Assembly: GCA_910588595.1 (NCBI GenBank)
Contig: CAJUQU010000100.1
Coordinates: 1-12,046 of the forward strand
DNA from: an uncultured Lachnospiraceae bacterium
Lineage (GTDB): Bacteria > Bacillota_A > Clostridia > Lachnospirales > Lachnospiraceae
DNA length: 12,046 nucleotides
Direction of reading: 5' to 3'
Shown: piece by piece, positions 6,543 through 12,046 of the stretch
Layout of the letters: every line of letters begins with the position of its first letter
How positions within the stretch are numbered: position 1 is the first letter of the stretch
Notes under the pieces: generated by a model
Database searches by the model: none
Told to the model about the DNA's origin: nothing
What the model saw: the letters and a program-made list of their open reading frames with translations, nothing else
Position numbers and translations under genes: made by a program

Positions 6543-7731
6543 ATATCTTGAAGATCTCGTTGCCGTTGAGATAAAGCTCGATGATCTGTTGGATCTTCTC
6601 GGTGGGAGTAGATACCTGCTCCAGGGACAGGTCATGATTTAGAAAATCTATGATAGAGGCGAGGAATTTGCCCATGTCTGCCTCAAGGTAATACGGTCTG
6701 GTCAGCAGTTCGGGTGGGCGGTAGCTCAGATTAGTCGTGATCACTCTGTCAAATACCCCTTCTTTATAGGCATTGTCAAATGCGGCGAGACCATTCGTGA
6801 AGATTCCAAATGTAGTGCAGATAAACACGCGCTTGGCATTCATTGCCTTGAGCTGTCTGGCAGTGTCGATCATGCTGTCACCCGATGAGATCATATCGTC
6901 AATGATGATGATGTCTTTGCCCTTGATGTCATTTCCCAGAAATTCGTGGGCGACGATCGGATTTTTGCCGTTTACGATCCGGGTATAGTCACGCCGCTTG
7001 TAAAACATACCTGTGTCGGCGCCGATCACGGTCGAGAAGTAGATCGCCCTGTCCAGCGCCCCCTCGTCGGGCGAGATGACAATGATATGATCCTTGTCCA
7101 ATATCAGATCCTTCTCTGCGTGCAGAAGTGCCCTCATGAACTGATAGTGCGCAGTAAAATTGTCAAAACCGCTCAGTGGTGCGGCGTTCTGGATCCTTGG
7201 ATCATGGGCGTCAAATGTGATGAAATTGCTGACACCCATCTGGGTAAGTTCTTTGAATGCGTATGCGCAGTCGAGCGATTCTCTTCCGTTGCGCCTGTGC
7301 TGCCTGCCCTCATACAGGAAAGGCATGATCACACTGACGCGGTGGGCTTTTCCGTTTGTCGCCCCGATGATGCGCTTTAGGTCCTGATAGTGGTCGTCGG
7401 GGGACATGTGGTTTGTGTAGCCGTTCATGTTGTACGTCAGGCTGTGATTGCACACATCTACAAGGATAAACAGGTCTTTTCCGCGCACGGTCTCTTCTAG
7501 AACTGCCTTTCCCTCACCGCTGTTAAAGCGGGGCGTGCTGAATCTGAAGAGATAGTTGTTTTCGGCGTAACCCTGAAAAGCGGGATCATTGATATACACA
7601 TTGTTTACTTTGCTGCGAAAGTCCACGAGATAGTTGTTTACCTCATCTCCGAGTTCCGCGGCGCTGTTTAGGACAAGCAGTTTTAATGGTGCCACAGGCA
7701 TGGCATTTTTAAGCTGTTTGAGATATGACAT
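6541..7731 (-). CDS. prs: Ribose-phosphate pyrophosphokinase, long divergent form
   Basis: Makes PRPP from ribose 5-phosphate and ATP for nucleotide, His and Trp synthesis. The start at 7731 (MSYLKQLKNA, 396 residues) has AAAGGA 11 bases upstream; the frame runs open to 7890 but the extra segment crosses the promoter and is not protein-like. Marks: VRGKDLFILVDV (82-93), the PFLYEGRQHRR segment (137-147) in place of the usual PYFGYARQDRK, FDAHD with H176 (compare DLHA), the flexible-loop KRR (245-247), and the PRPP-binding loop IIIDDMISSGDS (275-286) in place of the usual DDMIDTAGT. Classical enzymes have about 315 residues; the extra length lies at the N terminus (about 60 residues before the conserved core), in the HSLTYNMNGYTNHMSPDDHYQD insert (about 96-117) and at the C terminus. 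Substrate residues look retained, so an active enzyme is likely, but its kinetics and allostery may differ from standard Prs. Confidence 0.88.
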   Translation of the reverse strand: MSYLKQLKNAMPVAPLKLLVLNSAAELGDEVNNYLVDFRSKVNNVYINDPAFQGYAENNYLFRFSTPRFNSGEGKAVLEETVRGKDLFILVDVCNHSLTYNMNGYTNHMSPDDHYQDLKRIIGATNGKAHRVSVIMPFLYEGRQHRRNGRESLDCAYAFKELTQMGVSNFITFDAHDPRIQNAAPLSGFDNFTAHYQFMRALLHAEKDLILDKDHIIVISPDEGALDRAIYFSTVIGADTGMFYKRRDYTRIVNGKNPIVAHEFLGNDIKGKDIIIIDDMISSGDSMIDTARQLKAMNAKRVFICTTFGIFTNGLAAFDNAYKEGVFDRVITTNLSYRPPELLTRPYYLEADMGKFLASIIDFLNHDLSLEQVSTPTEKIQQIIELYLNGNEIFKI

Positions 7732-7777
7732 TCGGCATACAGTCCTTTCTGGTTTTTCATAAAACGTTTCAATATAT

Positions 7778-7806
7778 TTTATATCATTCAGGTAGTGACA
7801 CGTCAA
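7778..7806 (-). promoter_or_regulatory. Sigma-A promoter for the PRPP synthetase gene
   Basis: On the minus strand: TTGACG (7806-7801), a 17-base spacer and TATAAA (7783-7778), with TG one base before the -10. Transcription would begin near 7771, giving a leader of about 40 bases. It overlaps the candidate plus-strand promoter at 7795-7823. Confidence 0.7.
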
Positions 7807-7823
7807 GGAATTTCTAGTATTAT
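7795..7823 (+). promoter_or_regulatory. Candidate promoter for the DUF512 radical-SAM gene, overlapping the prs promoter
   Basis: GTGACA (7795-7800), a 17-base spacer and TATTAT (7818-7823). The predicted start near 7830 falls at the left edge of the MITE-like element, whose hairpins would then sit in a leader of about 225 bases. I found no better promoter between 7972 and 8054. Confidence 0.4.
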
Positions 7824-7836
7824 TATAGAAAGGTAT

Positions 7837-7971
7837 GCAACAGTTCAGCCCGGGACTTCGCACTGCGCTGCGAAGTCCGTGAGAAAGCATAGCGGCCTAG
7901 ATGCAGACACCGCGAAGCGGTTTTTGCATGGCTTGATGTTTGTAACAGGAAGCCGAAGGCTGAACTGTTAC
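7837..7971. mobile_element. MITE-like non-autonomous element (135 bp) with terminal inverted repeats
   Basis: Left end GCAACAGTTCAGCC (7837-7850) and right end GGCTGAACTGTTAC (7958-7971) are inverted copies, 13 of 14 bases matching. Both sides are flanked by the same 8-mer AAAGGTAT (7829-7836 and 7972-7979), as expected of a target-site duplication. The body carries three hairpins: GGACTTCGCA with TGCGAAGTCC (7853-7878, 10 perfect pairs); ATGCA...ACCGC-GAA-GCGGT...TGCAT (7901-7929); and TGTAACAG...AGCC-GAA-GGCT...CTGTTACA (7941-7972). No coding capacity or transposase is present. The true ends are ambiguous by a base, because a further T/A pair would extend the repeat into the duplication. 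The alternative is a long REP/ERIC-like intergenic repeat. The source transposase family cannot be named from this window. Confidence 0.65.
7901..7929 (+). other. Terminator-like hairpin inside the MITE-like element
   Basis: ACCGC-GAA-GCGGT at 7909-7921 is followed by a short T-run (five T at 7921-7925, the first of them in the stem), within a wider ATGCA/TGCAT pairing. If the promoter at 7795-7823 is used, this could attenuate transcription into the DUF512 gene. The stem is only five pairs, so it is a weak terminator at best. Confidence 0.3.
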
Positions 7972-8054
7972 AAAGGTATAGATTTGGGATTGCTCGCTGC
8001 AAGGGCAGAGTGATCTGTGATAGATAAGGGAAATAGAAAAAGGATAAGGGATAT

Positions 8055-9380
8055 ATGGAAAAAGAGAACTTACACATCATCGACAAGGTGGCTCAGGGCA
8101 GTATCGCCGAGGAGCTGGAGATTGAGGCGGGCGACGTACTTGTCGAGATCAACGGAAATCGAATAGAGGATATCTTTGACTACCAGTACTATACACAGGA
8201 CGAATATATTGAAGTGCTGGTTCGAAAACCGTCAGGCGAGGAATGGCTCCTCGAGATCGACAAAGAATATGATGAGGATCTGGGTATTACGTTTGAGAAT
8301 GGTCTGATGGATGACTACCGATCCTGCCGCAATAAGTGTATATTCTGCTTCATTGACCAGATGCCAAAGGGAATGCGGGAAACGCTGTATTTCAAGGATG
8401 ATGATTCGAGGCTTTCATTTTTGCAGGGAAATTATGTGACACTGACCAATATGTCTGACGAGGATGTCGACCGCATCATCAAGTATCATCTTTCTCCGAT
8501 CAATGTCTCCTTTCAGACGACGAATCCCGAGCTGCGCTGCAGGATGTTGAACAACCGTTTTGCAGGACAGGCTCTGGAGAAAGCGTGGAAACTTGCCAGG
8601 GCAGGGATCACCATGAACGGGCAGATCGTGCTGTGCAAGGGGATCAACGATGGCGGGGAGCTGGAGAGAAGCATCAGGGATCTGTCAGCGTACCTTCCAA
8701 ATCTGGAAAGCGTCTCGGTGGTGCCGGTCGGATTGTCCAAATACCGCGAAGGTCTGTTTGCGCTAGAGCCATTTACGAAAGAAGATGCCAGACAGGTACT
8801 TGATATCATTCATAGATGGCAGGAGAGACTTTATCCGGAGCATGGCGTTCATTTTATCCATGCAAGTGATGAGTGGTATATCCTTGCGGGGGAGGCGCTT
8901 CCGGAGGAGGAGCGATATGACGGCTATCTGCAGCTCGAGAACGGCGTCGGCATGCTGCGGCTTCTGATCGACGAGTTTCAGGAGGCATTTGACGGGCTGG
9001 GAACTGCGAGAGCTGCCGGGATCGCGCCAAGGGAGCTGTCGATCGCGACAGGGATGCTCGCCTGCAGCTTTATATCCGACATGGCTGGGCAGCTTATGGA
9101 GGCATTTCCGCAGTTGACGGTTCACATTTATCCGATCAGAAATGATTTTTTTGGGGAGATGATAACGGTATCCGGTCTGTTGACCGGACAGGATCTGCTG
9201 GCACAGCTCAAAGGAAAGCCTCTGGGGGAGAAACTGCTGCTGCCGCAAAATGTACTAAAGAGTGGTGAGACTGTATTTCTCGATGATATGACTCTCGCCG
9301 ACCTCGAAAAAGCTTTACAAGTGCCGATAGATATTGTAAAATCAAGCGGGCAGGATCTGCTTGATGCGATATTGAAATAG
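8055..9380 (+). CDS. DUF512-family protein: N-terminal PDZ domain plus radical-SAM Fe-S centre
   Basis: 441 residues. AAAGGAT and AAGGG lie just before the ATG. Residues about 6-70 form a PDZ-like fold (IIDKVAQGSIAEELEIEAGDVLVEINGNRI). The cluster C91-x3-C95-x2-C98 in SCRNKCIFCFIDQMPKGMR is the radical-SAM CxxxCxxC motif for a 4Fe-4S centre. YFKDDDSRLSFLQGNYVTLTN and the later NVSFQTTNPELR stretch are typical of this family, and the C-terminal DUF512 region follows. The biochemical reaction of the family is not established to my knowledge. In many clostridia it sits next to der, as here; it may belong to a cell-envelope or ribosome-linked housekeeping process, but that is inference. No signal peptide or membrane helix is seen, so it is cytoplasmic. 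Its stop codon lies 70 bases before der with no terminator between. Confidence 0.9.
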   Translation: MEKENLHIIDKVAQGSIAEELEIEAGDVLVEINGNRIEDIFDYQYYTQDEYIEVLVRKPSGEEWLLEIDKEYDEDLGITFENGLMDDYRSCRNKCIFCFIDQMPKGMRETLYFKDDDSRLSFLQGNYVTLTNMSDEDVDRIIKYHLSPINVSFQTTNPELRCRMLNNRFAGQALEKAWKLARAGITMNGQIVLCKGINDGGELERSIRDLSAYLPNLESVSVVPVGLSKYREGLFALEPFTKEDARQVLDIIHRWQERLYPEHGVHFIHASDEWYILAGEALPEEERYDGYLQLENGVGMLRLLIDEFQEAFDGLGTARAAGIAPRELSIATGMLACSFISDMAGQLMEAFPQLTVHIYPIRNDFFGEMITVSGLLTGQDLLAQLKGKPLGEKLLLPQNVLKSGETVFLDDMTLADLEKALQVPIDIVKSSGQDLLDAILK

Positions 9381-9401
9381 TAATTATAGAAGTGATATTA
9401 T
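9372..9401 (+). promoter_or_regulatory. Candidate internal promoter for der
   Basis: TTGAAA (9372-9377), an 18-base spacer and TATTAT (9396-9401), with TG at 9393-9394 (extended -10). It overlaps the end of the DUF512 gene and would start transcription near 9408, 43 bases before der. Readthrough from the upstream gene is equally possible. Confidence 0.45.
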
Positions 9402-9450
9402 GGGCTGATTTCGTTATTGAAAGCAATATGTACCCAAAATACGGATAGAA

Positions 9451-10809
9451 ATGGAGATACAGGATCAAATGGAACAGAGAACCAAGAAACCGATCGCAGC
9501 GATCGTAGGGCGCCCAAATGTGGGGAAATCGACGCTGTTTAATATGCTTGCAGGGGATAAGATCTCGATCGTGAAGGATACGCCGGGGATCACCAGGGAC
9601 CGGATTTATGCGGATGTGACCTGGCTGAACTGGAACTTCACTTTGATCGATACCGGCGGCATTGAGCCCGACAGCAAGGACATTATTTTGTCGCAGATGC
9701 GCGAGCAGGCGCAGATCGCGATCGACACGGCGGATGTGATCATTTTTCTGGTCGATGTGCGTCAGGGGCTTGTGGATGCGGACTCGAAGGTGGCTGACAT
9801 GCTTCGCAGGAGCCGCAAGCCGGTGGTGCTTGTCGTCAATAAAGTGGACAGTTTTGCCAAGATGGAGGCGGATGTCTATGAATTCTACAATCTCGGTATC
9901 GGGGAACCATACCCGATCTCATCGGTCAACAAGCTGGGACTTGGAGAGATGCTCGATGCCGTGACGGCGCTGTTTGACAAGGAGGCGCTGACGGAGGAGG
10001 ACGACGACAGACCGCGGGTTGCCATTGTCGGAAAACCCAATGTCGGAAAATCGTCCATTATCAATAAGATTGCCGGTGAGGAGCGCGTGATCGTGTCCGA
10101 TATCGCAGGTACGACCAGGGACGCGATCGACACGGAGATCATGTACAATGACAGAGAGTATGTGTTTATCGATACGGCAGGACTCCGCAGGAAAAATAAG
10201 ATCAAAGAAGAGCTCGAGCGCTTCATGATCATCCGCACCGTGAGCGCGGTGGAGCGCGCCGATGTGGTGGTGCTGGTGATCGATGCGGTGGAGGGCGTCA
10301 CGGAACAGGACGCCAAGATCGCCGGGATCGCACACGACAGAGGAAAGGGTATCATCATCGCGGTAAACAAGTGGGACGCGATCGAAAAGGACGACAAGAC
10401 GATCTATCGCTTTACAGAAAAAGTGCGCAGTACACTGTCTTTCATGCTGTATGCGGAGATCGTATTCATATCCGCGGTCACGGGACAGCGGCTGAACAAA
10501 CTGTTTGAGACGATCGACATGGTGATCGAAAACCAGTCTCTGCGCATCTCGACAGGTGTTGTCAATGAGATCGTCACGGAGGCGGTAGCGCTCCAACAGC
10601 CGCCATCGGACAAAGGAAAGCGCCTCAAGATCTTCTACACGACACAGGCAGGCGTGAAACCGCCGACGTTTGTGGTGTTTGTCAACGACAAAGAACTGAT
10701 GCATTTTTCATACACCAGATACCTTGAAAATAAGATCAGGGAGACGTTTGGTTTCAGGGGAACCCCGCTGAAATTCATCATCAGGGAGCGCAAAGAGGAC
10801 AAGAAATAA
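9451..10809 (+). CDS. der: Ribosome-assembly GTPase Der (EngA)
   Basis: Essential GTPase of 50S subunit maturation with two tandem G domains and a C-terminal KH-like domain. 452 residues, slightly longer than B. subtilis Der (436). First G domain: GRPNVGKST (20-28), GITRDR (46-51), DTGG (67-70), NKVD (130-133). Second: GKPNVGKSS (194-202), GTTRDAID (220-227), DTAG (241-244), NKWD (306-309) and SAVTG (341-345). The KH-like part runs from about 360 to 452. The acidic linker TEEDDD (181-186) separates the two G domains. The start is uncertain: ATG at 9451 has a weak ribosome site, while ATG at 9469 (residue 7) has GGAG 12 bases upstream and gives a more usual N terminus. It heads a probable operon with plsY and gpsA. 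Confidence 0.98.
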   Translation: MEIQDQMEQRTKKPIAAIVGRPNVGKSTLFNMLAGDKISIVKDTPGITRDRIYADVTWLNWNFTLIDTGGIEPDSKDIILSQMREQAQIAIDTADVIIFLVDVRQGLVDADSKVADMLRRSRKPVVLVVNKVDSFAKMEADVYEFYNLGIGEPYPISSVNKLGLGEMLDAVTALFDKEALTEEDDDRPRVAIVGKPNVGKSSIINKIAGEERVIVSDIAGTTRDAIDTEIMYNDREYVFIDTAGLRRKNKIKEELERFMIIRTVSAVERADVVVLVIDAVEGVTEQDAKIAGIAHDRGKGIIIAVNKWDAIEKDDKTIYRFTEKVRSTLSFMLYAEIVFISAVTGQRLNKLFETIDMVIENQSLRISTGVVNEIVTEAVALQQPPSDKGKRLKIFYTTQAGVKPPTFVVFVNDKELMHFSYTRYLENKIRETFGFRGTPLKFIIRERKEDKK

Positions 10810-10868
10810 ATCATAATCAAAAATCATAAAATCAAAAAAATCATAATAAGAAAGGTCGTATTTGGAAA

Positions 10869-11516
10869 ATGATTCGGTTGGTATGCTTGTTGATCGGTTA
10901 TATTTTCGGCTGTTTTCAGACGTCGTACATCTACGGGAAGCTGCACGGCATTGATATCAGACAGCATGGGAGCGGCAATGCGGGAACGACAAACTCCCTC
11001 CGTGTCCTCGGGAAAAAGGCGGGCGCGATCGTACTGCTCTGCGATATCCTCAAGACAGGGCTTGCCATGACGGTTGTGAGACTGCTGTTTCGGGCACAGT
11101 ACGGCGATATCTCGTATCTGCTTGTGATCTATGCGGCAGCGGGAGCGATCCTGGGACACAATTTTCCTTTTTATCTGGGCTTTAAGGGCGGAAAGGGGAT
11201 CGCCTGCACAGCGGGACTCGTGATCTTTTTCCACCCGTATATGCTCATTCCGCAGGTCATCACTTTTTTCGGGATCTTCTTTGCGACGCATTACGTGTCA
11301 CTGGGCTCGCTGGTGGTGGAGATCGTGCTGATCGCGGAGATGGTCATCTTCGGACAGATGGGAGTGTGGGGAATGGATCAGGCGGCGTTAAATGAACTCT
11401 ACCTCGTGACGGTACTGCTGGCGCTGCTCGCCTTTTGGGGACACCGCGCCAACATTAAGCGGCTGATACATAAAGAGGAGAGAAAGACGTATATTAACAA
11501 GAGAGAAGAGCGATGA
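10869..11516 (+). CDS. plsY: Acyl-phosphate:glycerol-3-phosphate acyltransferase PlsY
   Basis: Membrane enzyme that moves an acyl group from acyl-phosphate (made by PlsX) to the sn-1 position of glycerol 3-phosphate, the first step of phospholipid synthesis in most Gram-positives. 215 residues, a little longer than B. subtilis PlsY (193). The three family motifs are visible: SGNAGTTN (35-42), GHNFPFYLGFKGGKGIA (96-112) and HRANIKRL (192-199). Hydrophobic stretches at about 1-18, 50-75, 82-98, 113-140, 143-163 and 176-192 fit a multi-pass protein. The C-terminal tail is basic. The ATG follows GGAAA and a more distant AAAGG, a mediocre ribosome site. It sits 59 bases after der and 77 before gpsA, which makes its substrate. 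Confidence 0.97.
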   Translation: MIRLVCLLIGYIFGCFQTSYIYGKLHGIDIRQHGSGNAGTTNSLRVLGKKAGAIVLLCDILKTGLAMTVVRLLFRAQYGDISYLLVIYAAAGAILGHNFPFYLGFKGGKGIACTAGLVIFFHPYMLIPQVITFFGIFFATHYVSLGSLVVEIVLIAEMVIFGQMGVWGMDQAALNELYLVTVLLALLAFWGHRANIKRLIHKEERKTYINKREER

Positions 11517-11593
11517 GGACGGGGATGATCCCGGGCAGATGCAGAGAAAATATACGGCAAAATGATGCAATAAAGGAAAGGGTGGTGTGCCAT

Positions 11594-12046
11594 ATGGCAA
11601 GGATAGGAATGATCGGAGCAGGCAGCTGGGGAATCGCACTGACGGTGCTGCTGCACAACAACGGACATGACATCACGGTGTGGTCAGCATTGAAGGATGA
11701 GATCGACATGCTTGGCAGGGAGCATGAGCATAAGGACAAACTTCCGGGGGTGAAGCTCGCGGACGATATCGTGTTCACGACAGCGCTTGCAGAAGCCGTG
11801 AAAGAAAAGGATATTCTGGTACTTGCAGTGCCTTCCTCGTTCACAAGGGCAACGGCATGCAGCATGAAAGAATGCGTGGCAGAAGGACAGATCATCGTGA
11901 ATGTGGCAAAAGGGATCGAGGAGTCCTCGCTGATGACGCTCTCACAGGTGATCGAGGATGAGATACCGCAGGCGGATGTGGCGGTTTTGTCGGGGCCGTC
12001 CCACGCGGAGGAGGTCGGCAAGTGTATTCCCACCACGATCGTGGTC
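11594..12046 (+). CDS. gpsA: NAD(P)-dependent glycerol-3-phosphate dehydrogenase (3' partial)
   Basis: Reduces dihydroxyacetone phosphate to sn-glycerol 3-phosphate, the substrate of PlsY. Only the first 151 residues are in the window; the frame is open to the right edge (usual length about 330-345). The N-terminal Rossmann fold starts MARIGMIGAGSWGIAL with the dinucleotide-binding GAGSWG at 8-13. VNVAKGIEESS (102-112) contains the conserved lysine (K106), and VLSGPSHAEEV (131-141) is the family signature. ATG at 11594 is chosen for its match to the family N terminus; GGAAAGGG lies upstream, and in-frame GTG codons just upstream (11582, 11585) are possible but unlikely. Direct linkage of gpsA to plsY supports both calls. 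Confidence 0.96.
   Translation, partial: MARIGMIGAGSWGIALTVLLHNNGHDITVWSALKDEIDMLGREHEHKDKLPGVKLADDIVFTTALAEAVKEKDILVLAVPSSFTRATACSMKECVAEGQIIVNVAKGIEESSLMTLSQVIEDEIPQADVAVLSGPSHAEEVGKCIPTTIVV

Noticed and set aside
7837..7971. CRISPR-like array or riboswitch
   Set aside because: The repeats are inverted, not direct with spacers, and no known aptamer core is recognisable; the flanking 8-base direct repeat favours a mobile element.
7795..8013. 72-codon plus-strand open frame across the MITE-like element
   Set aside because: Composed of the inverted repeats and hairpins of the element; no ribosome site and no protein-like composition.
7823..8086. 87-codon minus-strand open frame over the element and the DUF512 start
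   Set aside because: Also made from the hairpin repeat; overlaps the start of a real gene.
9919..10704. 261-codon minus-strand open frame within der
   Set aside because: Antisense to the GTPase motifs of Der; Asp/His/Arg-rich composition is typical of an antisense shadow.
11494..12036. 180-codon minus-strand open frame over gpsA
   Set aside because: Antisense to the Rossmann fold and SGPSHAEEV signature of GpsA; Ser/Thr/Ile-rich shadow.

Overview
The window looks like chromosomal core DNA from a low-to-mid GC Bacillota, most likely a gut clostridium of the Lachnospiraceae type. This is inferred from the tyrosine T-box leader, sigma-A promoters with 17-bp spacers, strong purine-rich ribosome sites, the zinc-ribbon membrane protein, the HPr-like small protein, and the gene order DUF512 radical-SAM protein - der - plsY - gpsA. 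No database search was possible, so the lineage is an inference.

Layout. (1) 1-2812, plus strand: the 3' part of a TPR protein with an acidic linker and a calcium-loop-like motif, then a zinc-ribbon, single-pass membrane protein with its own likely promoter and a structured leader. A hairpin at 2822-2856 can serve both this gene and the converging gene. (2) 2883-4064, minus strand: a CPA2-type cation/proton antiporter with a paired-aspartate core. (3) 4234-4599, plus strand: a well-formed promoter and a 77-residue HPr-like protein without the phosphocarrier histidine. (4) 4679-6401: a T-box leader with a UAC (Tyr) specifier that controls tyrS, with a 14-bp triple tandem repeat between the leader terminator and the gene. 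(5) 6445-6542: a long imperfect hairpin and a perfect palindromic terminator between convergent tyrS and the next gene. (6) 6541-7731, minus strand: an unusually long, divergent PRPP synthetase. (7) 7732-8054: a divergent promoter region carrying a 135-bp MITE-like element with terminal inverted repeats and an 8-bp flanking direct repeat. (8) 8055-12046, plus strand: PDZ/radical-SAM protein (DUF512 family), the ribosome-assembly GTPase Der, the glycerol-3-phosphate acyltransferase PlsY, and the 5' part of glycerol-3-phosphate dehydrogenase GpsA.

Working together: GpsA makes sn-glycerol-3-phosphate and PlsY acylates it, so the right end is the entry to phospholipid synthesis, co-transcribed with a ribosome biogenesis GTPase. 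TyrS and PRPP synthetase are housekeeping functions. The left end is probably an envelope or signalling module whose other members lie outside the window. I see no CRISPR array, prophage, transposase, rRNA or tRNA gene. The least ordinary items are the MITE-like element, the HPr-like protein lacking its histidine, the paired D/E-D-x-T-M motifs of the zinc-ribbon protein, the tandem repeat ahead of tyrS and the long PRPP synthetase. None by itself shows a new biological system.
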